DNA of 64,000 nucleotides from Bifidobacterium erythrocebi (lineage in GTDB: Bacteria; Actinomycetota; Actinomycetes; Actinomycetales; Bifidobacteriaceae). This document shows, one piece after another, positions 11,401 to 19,513 of the stretch. Where the stretch lies: contig NZ_JAAIIF010000003.1 of assembly GCF_012932675.1 (NCBI RefSeq), forward strand, positions 1-64,000. Reading direction: 5' to 3'. The notes beneath the pieces were generated by a model. That model was not told the origin of the DNA, ran no database searches, and was given only the letters and a program-made list of their open reading frames with translations. A program made the position numbers and the translations under genes. Position 1 is the first letter of the stretch; every line of letters starts with the position of its first letter.

Positions 11401-14400
11401 CTGCGCTCGACGCCTTCGCTGCCAAGGTCACCGGTGCCGATGGCGTGCTCGCATCCACTGCGAAGTTCGTGCTGAACCAGCTCGGCGTCGCCGCTCCGGC
11501 ACCCGAGGACGGTGCCGATGAGAACGCCGCTGTGGTCGCCGCCGTCGAGGCCGAGCTTGGCTCCGACTGGCCGAAGCAGGTCGAACCGCGCTTCGACGCC
11601 CGCAAGGCCATCCTGTTCGACGATCGCTGGGCATCCGCCCGTGAGGATCTTGCCCGCGCCTACTACGATGGCAACGCATCCGTGCTCTCCGGCAGCTTCG
11701 TCGGTCTGGGTAAGGCGGTTGCGGCCGAAGCCAAGTGGTACGCAGACAAGACCGACGACGCCGAGCTGAAGGCCGCCTTCCAGCGCGTGTCCGCCGAAGC
11801 TTTGGAATCCGCTTCCGAAGACGCCTCGAGCAGTCGTTTCGCTGGCGACGTGGCCGTGGTGACAGGCGTGGCCCCGAACTCCATCGCCGCGCAGGTGGTC
11901 AATGGCCTGCTTGCCGGCGGCGCGACCGTCGTCGCCACCTCGCACAGCTTCAAACCGAGCGTGAAGGCATGGGCCAAGCAGACCTACCGCGAGCATGCGA
12001 CGGGCGACGCCAAGCTGTGGCTTGTGCCGGCGAACCTCTCCAGCTACCGCGATGTGGACGCTTTGGTGGACTGGGTCGGCAACGTGCAGAAGAAGACCTC
12101 CGGCGCGACCACCACGATCCTGAAGCCCGCCTACGAACCGAGCCTGTTCTTCCCGTTCGCGGCCCCGCCGGTGCACGGCACCCTGGCCGATTCGGGCGAA
12201 CTGTTCGAATCCCAGGCGCGACTCATGCTGTGGGGCGTGGAACGCGCGATTACCGGTCTGGCGAAGATCGGCGCCGATACGGACGTCCAGCACAAGCTGC
12301 ACGTGATCCTGCCGGGCTCCCCGAACCGCGGCATCTTCGGCGGTGACGGCGCCTACGGCGAGGTGAAGAGCTCCTTCGATGCGATCGTCAACCGCGCCCG
12401 CGCCGAAAAGGTGTGGTCCAGCCGTGTGACCTTCGCCCACCCGAAGATCGGCTGGGTGCGTGGCACCGGCCTGATGGGCGGCAACGACCCGCTGGTCGAG
12501 GTCGTGGAACGCCATGGTCTGAAGACCTACTCCACCGCGGAGATCGCGGTGAAGCTGCTTGACCTGGCCACCCGCGAATCCCGCGAGGCCGCCGTCAAGG
12601 CTCCGCTCGACGTGGATCTGACCGGCGGACTGGGCTCCGAGCCGATCGACATCAAGGCGCTGCGCGCCGAAGCCATGGCCGACGCCGAGAAGGCCGCCAA
12701 GGCCGCCGACGATTCGTCCGAGACCGACGAGACGAAGCAGACCGGCGCGCTCATCAAGGCGCTGCCGAGCCCGCACGTCCCGCAGCAGGCCCCGGTCGAC
12801 CTGTCCGATTGGAAGAACGTCACCGCACGCCCGGAGGACGAGATCGTGATCGTCTCCGTCGGCGAGCTGGGCCCGTGGGGCTCCGGTCGTACCCGTTTCG
12901 AGGCCGAGCTGGGCATCCACTCCGACGGCAAGGTCGACCTGTCCGCTGGCGCGGTGCTCGAACTGGCCTGGAACATGGGTCTGCTCACGTGGAACGACAG
13001 CCCGAAGCCGGGCTGGTACGACACCGACGGCAACCTGGTGCCCGAAGAGGACATCGCCGAACGCTACCACGACGAGGTCGTGGCACGCTCCGGCATCCGT
13101 CCGTTCGAAGAGGGCATGGGCAACGACTACAAGGACGGCGCCGACGAGGAGGAAGCCGAGGTCTTCCTGGACCACGACGTGACCTTCTCCGTGCCGACCC
13201 GCGAGATCGCCGAGGAATACGTCAAGCTCGACGAGTCCCACACCACCATCGCCGCGGACAACGAGTCCGGCGAATGGAACGTGACCCGCCACGCCGGCTC
13301 CATGATCCGCGTGCCTCGCCGCGCGACCATGACCCGTACCGTCGGTGGCCAGTTCCCGAAGGGCTTCGACCCGGTCAAGTGGGGCATCCCCGCCTCCATG
13401 GTCGGCGACGTCGACAAGATCGCCCTGTGGAACATCGTCACCACGGTGGATGCCTACCTGTCCGCGGGCTTCACCCCGGTGGAGATCCTGCAGGCGGTGC
13501 ACCCGTCCATGGTCGCCTCCACCCAGGGCACCGGTTTCGGCGGCATGTCCTCCATGCGCAAGCTGTACCTTGACCGCTTCCTCAACCACGAGATCCCGAC
13601 CGACATCCTGCAGGAAGCCCTGCCGAACGTCGTCGCGGCGCACGTGATGCAGTCCTATATCGGCGGCTACGGCAACATGATCCAGCCGGTCTCCGCCTGC
13701 GCCACCGCGGCCGTCTCCCTCGAAGAGGGCGCCGACAAGATCGCACTGGGCAAGGCCGACTTCGTGGTCACCGGCGCGATCGACGACATCGGCGTGGAAT
13801 CCGTGATAGGCTTCGGCAACATGAACGCCACCGCCAACTCCGAGGAGATGTACGCCAAGGGCATCGACGCGCGCTTCTTCTCCCGTGCAAACGACCGTCG
13901 CCGTGGCGGCTTCGTCGAGTCTCAGGGCGGCGGCACCATCCTGCTGACCCGTGGCGATATCGCGCTGAAGCTCGGCCTGCCGGTCGCCGGCGTGGTCGGA
14001 TTCGTCCACTCCTATGCGGACGGCGCGCACACCTCCATCCCGGCTCCGGGACTGGGGGCGCTCGCAGCGGGCATGGGCGGCAAGGACTCCAAGCTCGTGC
14101 ACGACCTCGCCAAGCTCGGCGTCACGCCGGATGACATCGCCGTGGTCTCCAAGCACGACACGTCCACCAACGCCAACGATCCGAACGAATCCGAACTGCA
14201 CAACACGCTGGCCCACGCCATCGGCCGCACCGACGGCAACCCGCTGTTCGTGATCTCGCAGAAGACGCTCACCGGCCACGCCAAGGGCGGTGCCTGCATC
14301 TTCCAGGTCAACGGCCTGACCCAGCTGTTCAAGTCCGGCGTGATTCCGGCGAACGCGGCCCTCGACTGCGTGGACCCGAAGCTTGCGCGCGACGACCATA

Positions 14401-14762
14401 TGGTCTGGCTGCGCAAGCCGCTGCACGTCGGCTCCGTCAAGGCGGGTCTGGCCACGTCGCTCGGCTTCGGCCATGTCTCCGGTTTCGCCGCGATCGTGAA
14501 CCCGGGCGCGTTCGAGGCGTCCGTGGCCAACACCGCCGGCACCGAGGCGCTGAACGAATGGCGTGAACGTGCCAACGCTCGCCTGGCTGCCGGTCAGCGT
14601 CGCCTTGAGGAGGGCATGATGGGCCGTGCCGCCCTGTACGAGCCGATCGACAACCGTCGCTTCCATGAGGACAAGCGCGGCTACGACTCGCACGAGGTGG
14701 AGAAGGCCATGCTGCTCGATCCGAACGCGCGACTCGGCGCTTCCGGCTATTTCGAGGCCTGA
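5439..14762 (+). CDS. fas: Type I fatty acid synthase
   Basis: A 3,107-aa multifunctional synthase with the bacterial FAS-I order. In order: acetyltransferase (GHSQG, Ser about 124); FMN enoyl reductase (about 370-900); hot-dog dehydratase region (about 1150-1380); malonyl/palmitoyl transferase (AGHSLGEY, Ser about 1442); an Ala/Pro linker and carrier domain with GVSSRRNQ (Ser about 1831 for phosphopantetheine); ketoreductase (about 2130-2430); and ketosynthase (SACAT, Cys about 2754, with KHDTSTN and GHAKGG). No phosphopantetheine transferase domain is present at the C-terminus; a separate acpS follows. AAGGAAAC upstream supports the ATG. It builds membrane acyl chains from the malonyl-CoA made by the preceding carboxylase. 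A long antisense open frame is a codon-bias shadow. Confidence 0.98.
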   Translation: MSNPFFLNRLASEPHALAFAGQSTPWPVALADETANPVLDERLHEHMRSAQNLLYPVSADLLATTGRPVDLFGFTPNPAKLGAAANAAASVPGIALSQLGALIDAEELGYKPAEAKPVAVLGHSQGILAVHMVQAIREAGNVEAAASKIDEILAIATLIGVAGTRQARQLGLAARHGDATPMLSVKDITRAQVDALIERVDGARGPIAVAVTNSATHYVLSGYPEDLAAFGVEVAKEHKHQAKLREEKVRGGRVFDPVLEYLDVTLPFHSPLMADAVSQTVSWAEACDIDASHARELAAEVLLNHVDWAARVRALMNSTDPSTLWVLDFGPGTTVGKLFSTVAQGTGVGVVEASTVADRAELSTLETSPERTQNWTRFAPSIIHTSAGDKVRTAFTELTGKAPVLLAGMTPTTVEPEIVAAAANAGYWAELAGGGQVTAEVFDRHVAKLEEELEEGRTVEFNAMFMDRYLWNLQFGGQRIVPKKRASGTPIDGVVVSAGIPELDEAVELIHTLNADGFPYVSFKPGTVDQIRQVVRIAKAVAPTKVLIEVEGGSAGGHHSWEALDDLLLSTYAEVREQPNLVLVAGGGIGTPERGADYITGEWSKEYGRPLMPVDGVLIGTAVMTAKEAHTSPEVKQMLVNTPGIPAKDPNADPFAPLGEQWVPSGQAKGGVTSGLSHLHADIYELENASARCGRLLVRVMKHPEELESRRDEIIEALNATAKPYFGDLKTMTYLEWAQRFADLAFPWVDETYADRFLHLLQRIEARVTKQESGEFESLFASRADVESDPNAAIAKLQAAYPQAAELKVTPMDEAWFPVLVREYPKPMPFVPVIDNDLLRWWGQDQLWQSEDSRYSADSVRIIPGPISVAGITTIDEPVADILGRFEQAMVKRVSADSPAADKAAFAELGAAASAEEFIRKSPNISWVGHLMANPAFGTANGDEHYEIRKVGTKGSVEQYDLDIHLDTYWDNDPDGGKSKHAVRDIVIPLNVDGAESGLFPVVDRDRLPEHVYRMLADTAGIGNTAITGDKLTAMPQIEAADDKTAYPFGIAHASYTLSANLGFDHEAATGGALPSDLVPSRIAPDALVGPAWPAIYAALGSVYVNGFPVIEGLLNAVHLDHLIELEVSEDELLKHTGETIQLTSWAEDYFESASGRVVTIHVTHAAADGTVLANETERFAIRGRAYSDALPPEAPDYGGITADIENTPRRMLRRVTVTAPHEMTAFARTSGDFNPIHTSHRGAAVSGLAAPLVHGMWLSATAQYAVQALDEKGAHYEIAGWTYNMYGMVQLDDEVEISIERVGRVAHAGMVLEVTSRIDGNIVSRATAIVRAPKSAFVYPGQGIQKQGMVLDERAKSPAARDVWERADKLTREKLGFSILAVVRDNPKELTANGVTYRHPEGLLNLTQFTQVALATVAFAQTARLREAGADIWPAYFAGHSLGEYNALSSFAGVIPLETVLELVFHRGSTMHHLIPRDEKGRSNYRMGALRPNQFGVGDDGVREYVESVSKASGEFLQIVNYNLAGQQYAVAGTIAGLKALKADSARRVAEYGGKPAFMLVPGIDVPFHSTLLRKGVPEFRDKLDALLPQYIDYRGRLVGRYIPNLVAVPFEMTKEFAAKILEVVPSERIKAALDDPKVWDSYAEDDQKLGRLLLTELLSWQFASPVRWIETQALLFGSAEQGGLGVEEYVEVGLGNAPTLANLGAKTLRLPQFAGRDVTVYNVGRDEGRVYMTDSDSLVPEVDDEPVEQSAPAAAAPVAQAAAPTPTAQASAAPAVPEAPAGAPSGAAVADIPFKASDAIAMLLAYSAKVRPDQIGDSDTTDTLTNGVSSRRNQLLMDISSELGVASVDGAAEATVSALSVLVNKVAPNYKAFGPVLSDIVRDRVRGLFGAAGVKLGQITKRVTDTWQLGEGWASHVVAALVLETRDGASSRGGDLASLPTDAASNAAAANALIDAAVQKVASDKGVAVAMPSAGGAAGGAVVDSAALDAFAAKVTGADGVLASTAKFVLNQLGVAAPAPEDGADENAAVVAAVEAELGSDWPKQVEPRFDARKAILFDDRWASAREDLARAYYDGNASVLSGSFVGLGKAVAAEAKWYADKTDDAELKAAFQRVSAEALESASEDASSSRFAGDVAVVTGVAPNSIAAQVVNGLLAGGATVVATSHSFKPSVKAWAKQTYREHATGDAKLWLVPANLSSYRDVDALVDWVGNVQKKTSGATTTILKPAYEPSLFFPFAAPPVHGTLADSGELFESQARLMLWGVERAITGLAKIGADTDVQHKLHVILPGSPNRGIFGGDGAYGEVKSSFDAIVNRARAEKVWSSRVTFAHPKIGWVRGTGLMGGNDPLVEVVERHGLKTYSTAEIAVKLLDLATRESREAAVKAPLDVDLTGGLGSEPIDIKALRAEAMADAEKAAKAADDSSETDETKQTGALIKALPSPHVPQQAPVDLSDWKNVTARPEDEIVIVSVGELGPWGSGRTRFEAELGIHSDGKVDLSAGAVLELAWNMGLLTWNDSPKPGWYDTDGNLVPEEDIAERYHDEVVARSGIRPFEEGMGNDYKDGADEEEAEVFLDHDVTFSVPTREIAEEYVKLDESHTTIAADNESGEWNVTRHAGSMIRVPRRATMTRTVGGQFPKGFDPVKWGIPASMVGDVDKIALWNIVTTVDAYLSAGFTPVEILQAVHPSMVASTQGTGFGGMSSMRKLYLDRFLNHEIPTDILQEALPNVVAAHVMQSYIGGYGNMIQPVSACATAAVSLEEGADKIALGKADFVVTGAIDDIGVESVIGFGNMNATANSEEMYAKGIDARFFSRANDRRRGGFVESQGGGTILLTRGDIALKLGLPVAGVVGFVHSYADGAHTSIPAPGLGALAAGMGGKDSKLVHDLAKLGVTPDDIAVVSKHDTSTNANDPNESELHNTLAHAIGRTDGNPLFVISQKTLTGHAKGGACIFQVNGLTQLFKSGVIPANAALDCVDPKLARDDHMVWLRKPLHVGSVKAGLATSLGFGHVSGFAAIVNPGAFEASVANTAGTEALNEWRERANARLAAGQRRLEEGMMGRAALYEPIDNRRFHEDKRGYDSHEVEKAMLLDPNARLGASGYFEA

Positions 14763-14843
14763 GCGCCCCTGCCGGCCTCGCCGTTTCGGCGGCGACGGCC
14801 GGTGGCGGTCGGCGCTGAATAGCGCCGAACAGTGATGAATGGC

Positions 14844-14894
14844 ACGCTGCGGGTGCCCGATTCCCAACGATTCGGGCACCCGCAGCGTATTTTT
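14844..14894 (+). terminator. Terminator of fas
   Basis: A 17-bp perfect stem (14844-14860 with 14872-14888), an 11-nt loop, then TTTTT at 14890-14894. It separates fas from acpS, so acpS needs read-through or its own promoter. Confidence 0.92.
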
Positions 14895-14971
14895 GTTGTG
14901 TGGATGCGCGTTATGCGCAACGCGCAGATTGTACAGACGCAACGCCTGAACAAGTGAACGGGGTGAAAACG

Positions 14972-15478
14972 ATGATGCTGATGGGCCTAGGGCACGATGT
15001 GGTCGATATCAACGCGTTTGCGGAGCAGATGGCCGAGCCGGGAACGCGCATGCGCGGCCTGTTCTCGGCCCGTGAGCTGCATCAGTACACCCAGCGCGCT
15101 CGGCTGAAGCATGATGACGAATCCGTGCATCTTGCCGCTCGCTGGGCCGGCAAGGAGGCGGTGATGAAGGCGTGGTGCGAGGCGATCGCGCAGTTGCCGC
15201 ACGGTTCGCAGGGCGCGAATGCGGGGGAGGGGGGCTCCGTTGCCGGAGCGTACCCGTACACGCTTGATGATTTCCCGTGGCGCGAAGTGGAGATTCTGGA
15301 TGATTCCAGGGGTTGCCCACGGGTTGCGCCGTCCGCGGGCGTTCTGCGGGCGGTGTGCCGGTCCCTTGGCCTGACGGATGCGGAAGGTGACGGGCGGCCC
15401 AAGCCGGTGTTCCACGTGTCGCTGTCCCATGATGGGCCCGTCGCGTCGGCCGTGGCCATACTGCGTGTGGACGGCTGA
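14972..15478 (+). CDS. acpS: Holo-[acyl-carrier-protein] synthase
   Basis: A 168-aa phosphopantetheinyl transferase that moves the 4'-phosphopantetheine arm of CoA to the serine of a carrier domain. It shows GLGHDVVDI near the N-terminus (Mg-binding Asp) and AARWAGKEAVMKAW in the middle (Mg-binding Glu and Lys of the family). It is somewhat longer than the typical 120-130 aa, with a Gly/Glu-rich insert around residues 75-90. The ATG at 14972 has GGGGTGA about 7 nt upstream; upstream in-frame sequence runs into the fas terminator and is unlikely to be coding. Its expected client is the carrier domain of the FAS just upstream. Confidence 0.93.
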   Translation: MMLMGLGHDVVDINAFAEQMAEPGTRMRGLFSARELHQYTQRARLKHDDESVHLAARWAGKEAVMKAWCEAIAQLPHGSQGANAGEGGSVAGAYPYTLDDFPWREVEILDDSRGCPRVAPSAGVLRAVCRSLGLTDAEGDGRPKPVFHVSLSHDGPVASAVAILRVDG

Positions 15479-15533
15479 ACCGCAGTCGACGGATGTCGAA
15501 GCACAGCTGATCAGAACGAAAGAGACGGATGAT

Positions 15534-16463
15534 ATGAGCGAAAACACCGTACAGGCCCCAAGCGGCAAGTCAAACAGCGAACGCGAGCAGACCAAGCCGC
15601 GCATGCCGCGCACCGAACGCGTGGCCGATCGCGTCTTCGCATATCGCACCATCGATTCGACCAATGTGGAGGCCCGTAGATTGCTGCTCGACGGCACGCT
15701 GCACCCAGGTTGCGGCTCGATCGCGGTAATTGCCGCCGATACGCAGAGCGCCGGTCGCGGCAGACTCGACCACACGTGGGTGAGCAGACCGGGCGAATCC
15801 TTCGCCGTCACCTTCGTGGTGTCGGTGCCGCGCGGGCTGGCCACGGACGGCTCGGTCAACGGCTGGCTGCAGATGATTGCCGGTCTTGCCGCCATCGACG
15901 GATTGCGGGGAGCCGTCCGGCAATGCGGTGCCGAACCGGTCGACGGTGAAAGCGGCTGCATGCTCAAATGGCCCAACGATATTTTTATAGGCGACCATAA
16001 GCTCGGCGGCATCCTGTCCGAAATGGCGCCTTTGGCGGAGCGTGCGCAGGCGGGTGGCGATCGCATCGCTATCATCTTCGGCATCGGCCTGAACCTCGCC
16101 ATCGCCGCCGACCGCCTGCCCACGCCGCAGGCCACATCGCTGCAACTCCACTACGCGCCGCTGCCCGAAGCCGAGGAACTGCGCGACAGCATCGCGGCGG
16201 GCATCGCCGAATCCCTGCAACGGCGGTTGCACCGCTTCGAATCCAACCCCGAAACGGAGGCGCACGCATTGCGCGACGAAACGGAACGAATCTGCTATAC
16301 GTTGGGCCGCCACGCCGTGGCGCACTTCGTCGACGGCAGTGAAATGGAAGGTGAGGCGGTGGCCCTGAACGCCGACGCCTCACTGGATTTGCGCACTTCG
16401 GACGGTGCCGTGCACACCATTCGCACCGCCGATGTGGGCGTACTGCCCAATCCTTGTGTATAA
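15534..16463 (+). CDS. birA: Biotin-[acetyl-CoA-carboxylase] ligase
   Basis: A 309-aa ligase that activates biotin as biotinyl-AMP and attaches it to the carboxylase lysine. GRGRLDHTW (residues about 74-82), KWPNDIFIG and KLGGILSEM are the adenylate- and biotin-binding signatures. The protein has no N-terminal winged helix, only a polar tail of about 30 residues, so this is a monofunctional ligase rather than an E. coli-type biotin repressor. The ATG at 15534 is preceded by GAAAGAG about 9 nt upstream; it starts 55 nt after acpS. The likely substrate is the BCCP domain encoded at 1915-3762. Confidence 0.94.
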   Translation: MSENTVQAPSGKSNSEREQTKPRMPRTERVADRVFAYRTIDSTNVEARRLLLDGTLHPGCGSIAVIAADTQSAGRGRLDHTWVSRPGESFAVTFVVSVPRGLATDGSVNGWLQMIAGLAAIDGLRGAVRQCGAEPVDGESGCMLKWPNDIFIGDHKLGGILSEMAPLAERAQAGGDRIAIIFGIGLNLAIAADRLPTPQATSLQLHYAPLPEAEELRDSIAAGIAESLQRRLHRFESNPETEAHALRDETERICYTLGRHAVAHFVDGSEMEGEAVALNADASLDLRTSDGAVHTIRTADVGVLPNPCV

Positions 16464-16464
16464 T
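16459..16464 (+). promoter_or_regulatory. Possible -10 box for tRNA-Gly
   Basis: A perfect TATAAT overlaps the end of birA about 44 nt before the tRNA. No convincing -35 element is visible. A TTGCCA (16475-16480) and TACAGT (16491-16496) also lie closer, but with spacing that is too short. Confidence 0.3.
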
Positions 16465-16507
16465 GGCACACGTCTTGCCACACTATATGGTACAGTTGCA
16501 AGGCAGC

Positions 16508-16581
16508 GCGGATGTAGCTCAATGGTAGAGCCTCAGTCTTCCAAACTGATTACGCGGGTTCGATTCCCGTCATCCGCTCCA
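16508..16581 (+). tRNA. tRNA-Gly (anticodon TCC)
   Basis: A full cloverleaf: acceptor GCGGATG (16508-16514) pairs with CATCCGC (16571-16577); the D arm has AGCTCAATGGTAGAGC; the anticodon loop is CTTCCAA, reading TCC; the T arm is GCGGGTTCGATTCCCGT. The CCA end is encoded (16579-16581). Confidence 0.97.
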
Positions 16582-16585
16582 CTGG

Positions 16586-16616
16586 AACCCACCGCAATCG
16601 GTGGGTTTCGTTGTTT
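16586..16616 (+). terminator. Terminator of tRNA-Gly
   Basis: AACCCACCG (16586-16594) pairs perfectly with CGGTGGGTT (16599-16607) across a 4-nt loop. It is followed by a T-rich tail (TTTCGTTGTTTT). Confidence 0.88.
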
Positions 16617-16752
16617 TGGGGCGGCCGCCTGCCGCGCGGCGCATGCTTGCGCCGATCCACGGAAGCGCGTGCGCCCAGCCGAAACCATTATTATGCTGAA
16701 AGAAACACCAGGCTTGAGCAACATCAAGCAACACGAGATTCTCGGGGGCGTC

Positions 16753-17490
16753 ATGGACGAAACCACGCGCAATGCAAGCGCATATGCCGAAACCACCCGT
16801 TCGGATCAGTCGGACCAATCGGACCATTCGGACAACGAGGCGAGGGAGATCGTCGGCGGCAAGCTCGAAACGGTCGAAGTGTCGAAGCATCCCGACCCCA
16901 CCATTCCCGACACAGAGCTTTCCCTTGCGGACATCGAACGCAGCAAATCGCACCCCGTGCGCTGGGTCGTATACAGCATCGGCGTGCTCATCGCCATCGT
17001 GGTGCCGTATTGGCTCGGCCGCATGCTTGCAGTGAATCACACCGCATGGGTGACCGACCATTTCAACATCCTCAACCCGCAGGGCATGGCCTTCGTCTCA
17101 TGGACGGTCACGCTGGCCGCGCTCACCTGCCTGGGGCTGGCGGTGGTCGATTCCACGCATTGGTTGTGGCGCATCCTGTTCGCCATAGCGCTCGCGGGCG
17201 AACAGCTGATCGCAGGCCTGGCATTGCTGCGCTTCGACTTCTGGTATTCCACCTACGTGGTGTACGGCAAGTCCTGCGCCATTGCGAACGCCGCGAATCT
17301 CGGCATCATCTCCGCCGGGTTCGCCGTGGCCGTATTCGCCGTGGTATGGGTCGGCCTGCTGGTGGTGATCAAGAAGGATTCGCCATTGAACGTGCTGACG
17401 CGCAGCTGGGCCTCGTTCATCCTGTTCTTCGCGTTCGAGGTGTGCGCGCTGCTGATCGTGCTGTTCGGCGGTCTGCTGGGTACGGTCTGA
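16753..17490 (+). CDS. Multi-pass membrane protein of unknown function
   Basis: A 245-aa protein not assigned to a family. The first 70 residues are polar and acidic with a Ser/Asp/Gln repeat (SDQSDQSDHSDNE), then five hydrophobic segments follow (about residues 73-92, 108-130, 136-155, 175-199 and 218-243). There is no signal-peptide cleavage site. The ATG at 16753 has GGGGG about 5 nt upstream; an in-frame ATG at 16693 has no such site, and the frame further upstream runs through the tRNA. It lies alone between tRNA-Gly and murA. Confidence 0.75.
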   Translation: MDETTRNASAYAETTRSDQSDQSDHSDNEAREIVGGKLETVEVSKHPDPTIPDTELSLADIERSKSHPVRWVVYSIGVLIAIVVPYWLGRMLAVNHTAWVTDHFNILNPQGMAFVSWTVTLAALTCLGLAVVDSTHWLWRILFAIALAGEQLIAGLALLRFDFWYSTYVVYGKSCAIANAANLGIISAGFAVAVFAVVWVGLLVVIKKDSPLNVLTRSWASFILFFAFEVCALLIVLFGGLLGTV

Positions 17491-17676
17491 ACAGGTTGGC
17501 CGGGTGGGCGTGAGCCCTTGGCCTGTGCCCGTTTTGAACTCCTGCCTGCGATGTAGACTGGGGTGTTGCGCTCAGAGCAGATGAGTTCGGTGTATTTCAC
17601 GACGTACTCACATGACATATGGCAAACTTGACAACAGTATTTGTGGAGTCACTGCAAACGCAAGAGAGGTTGATCC

Positions 17677-19002
17677 GTGGCTGAGAAAAAGAATGACGTG
17701 CTGCACGTCGAGGGCGGACGCCCGCTGAATGGCACGATTAAGGTGCGTGGCGCGAAGAATTTCGTCAGCAAGGCGATGGTCGCCGCGCTGCTTGCGCCGG
17801 GCGTAAGCGTGCTGAAGAACGTACCGGAGATCCGTGACGTCTACGTGGTCTCCGACCTGCTGCGACTGCATGGCGTTGACGTCGCATTCGACGGCGACAA
17901 GGGCACGGTGACCATCGACGCCTCCAACGTCAATCTTGCCGACGTGGCCGATGTGGACACGCTTTCCGGTTCGTCGCGCATCCCGATCCTGTTCTCCGGC
18001 CCGCTGCTGCACCGCCTGGGCGAGGCGTTCATCCCCGCGCTGGGTGGCTGCAATATCGGCGGCCGTCCGATCGACTTCCATCTGGAGACGCTGCGCAAGC
18101 TCGGCGCCGATGTGAACAAGGAGCATCGCGACGGCATCCACATCACCGCACCCCATGGCCTGCATGGTGCCAAGATCCATCTGCCGTACCCCTCCGTGGG
18201 CGCCACCGAGCAGACGCTGCTCGCGGCCGTGCTGGCCGAAGGCAAGACCGAGCTGTCCGGTGCGGCCACCGAACCGGAGATCATGGATCTGGTCGCGGTG
18301 CTGCAGAAGATGGGCGCCGTGATCTCCGTCGACGTGGACCGTACGTTCCGCATCGAGGGCGTCAAGGAGCTCAAGGGCTACACGCACACCTCGCTCACCG
18401 ATCGCATCGAGGCCGCCAGCTGGGCTTCCGCCGCACTGGCCACGCACGGCGACATCTTCGTCAAGGGTGCCACCCAGCCGGAGATGATGACCTTCCTCAA
18501 CGTGTTCCGCAAGGTCGGCGGCGAATTCGACATCACCGACAACGGCATCCGTTTCTGGCATCCGGGCGGCGATCTGCACCCGGTGGCCATCGAGACGGAC
18601 GTGCACCCCGGCTTCATGACCGACTGGCAACAGCCGCTCGTGGTGGCGCTCACCCAGGCCAAGGGTCTGTCGATCGTGCACGAGACCGTATACGAGAATC
18701 GTTTCGGCTTCACCAAGCCGCTGGTGCAGATGGGTGCCACGGTGCAGCTGTACCGCGAATGCCTTGGCTCCCTGCCGTGCCGCTTCCAGCAGCGTAACTA
18801 CAAGCATTCCGCAGTGATCTTCGGACCGACGCCGCTGACCGGTCGCGATATCGACGTGCCGGATCTGCGTGGTGGATTCAGCCACCTCATCGCCGCACTG
18901 GCCGCCAAGGGGCCGTCCAACGTGCAGGGCATCAGCCTGATCGACCGCGGCTATGCGGACTTCCGCGGCAAGCTTGAGGCGCTTGGGGCCGATTTCGAGT
19001 AA
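17677..19002 (+). CDS. murA: UDP-N-acetylglucosamine 1-carboxyvinyltransferase
   Basis: A 441-aa enzyme for the first committed step of peptidoglycan synthesis (enolpyruvyl transfer from PEP to UDP-GlcNAc, cytoplasm). RGAKNFVSKAMVAALL is the substrate-binding start of domain I. The catalytic loop GGCNIGGRPIDFH carries Cys at about 125, so it has the cysteine that fosfomycin alkylates rather than the Asp of resistant forms. The start is GTG at 17677 with AGAGAGG 7 nt upstream. TTGACA at 17628-17633 could be a -35, but no good -10 follows. Confidence 0.95.
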   Translation: MAEKKNDVLHVEGGRPLNGTIKVRGAKNFVSKAMVAALLAPGVSVLKNVPEIRDVYVVSDLLRLHGVDVAFDGDKGTVTIDASNVNLADVADVDTLSGSSRIPILFSGPLLHRLGEAFIPALGGCNIGGRPIDFHLETLRKLGADVNKEHRDGIHITAPHGLHGAKIHLPYPSVGATEQTLLAAVLAEGKTELSGAATEPEIMDLVAVLQKMGAVISVDVDRTFRIEGVKELKGYTHTSLTDRIEAASWASAALATHGDIFVKGATQPEMMTFLNVFRKVGGEFDITDNGIRFWHPGGDLHPVAIETDVHPGFMTDWQQPLVVALTQAKGLSIVHETVYENRFGFTKPLVQMGATVQLYRECLGSLPCRFQQRNYKHSAVIFGPTPLTGRDIDVPDLRGGFSHLIAALAAKGPSNVQGISLIDRGYADFRGKLEALGADFE

Positions 19003-19042
19003 CGAATAGTGCCGGTCCGGCGGTGCCGGGCTGGAATCATGA

Positions 19043-19070
19043 CGCCACCCACGACAGTGGGTGGCGTTTT
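19043..19070 (+). terminator. Terminator of murA
   Basis: A perfect 10-bp stem (CGCCACCCAC at 19043-19052 with 19057-19066), a 4-nt loop and TTTT. Confidence 0.93.
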
Positions 19071-19513
19071 GCGTTGTGACGTGATTGCGATAGGGGCTCG
19101 GCGTGGCTACGGCGTGTCGCTCTGAAAACGTTTTCCGGCGAATGTCGTCAACAATTATGGACACTTTTTTGTTCGTCCGAGGAACAAAGTGGTACTGTTG
19201 TATGCAACATTCGGAATTAATCGCTTCATCGATGGTGCTGAAGACTCAGGGTTTTCGGCTGCTATCGTTGTCACGATTTCTGACATATGTGTCATGCGCG
19301 CCGCTGTGGCGGAACCGGTGCAATACGGCTGTCACATGATCGTAACCCCCAACGGCGGGGGTTCGGTATGCATTGGAATTCCGGGCTTTTTCAATTTTTC
19401 GGGGGTGTTGGAGGCGCTATAGGGGGCTTTGCCCACAAGGTCGGAAAACTATTGTTCCCAAAACGTAATTGTGAACATTTTTTCTGTGCAATGCCGAAAG
19501 GTAGCCTCCCCAA
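19071..19513 (+). other. Upstream region of the surface-adhesin locus
   Basis: About 440 nt without a convincing gene and clearly more AT-rich than its surroundings. It contains an imperfect hairpin at 19162-19191 (CACTTT...TTGTTC against GAACAAAGTG) and a 7-bp stem AACCCCC/GGGGGTT at 19344-19363. Both could act in the leader of the adhesin gene. No homopolymer tract of the kind used for phase variation was found. Confidence 0.5.

Noticed and set aside
6282..14942. Very long open frame antisense to fas
   Set aside because: It mirrors the high-GC codon bias of fas, is full of Gly/His/Asp/Arg repeats and matches no family; it is a shadow.
16405..16752. N-terminal extension of the membrane protein through tRNA-Gly
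   Set aside because: The frame crosses the tRNA gene and its terminator; ATG 16753 has the proper ribosome-binding site.
19344..19363. AACCCCC/GGGGGTT as a phase-variable G-tract
   Set aside because: The run is only five G residues and lies in a stem, far too short for slipped-strand variation.
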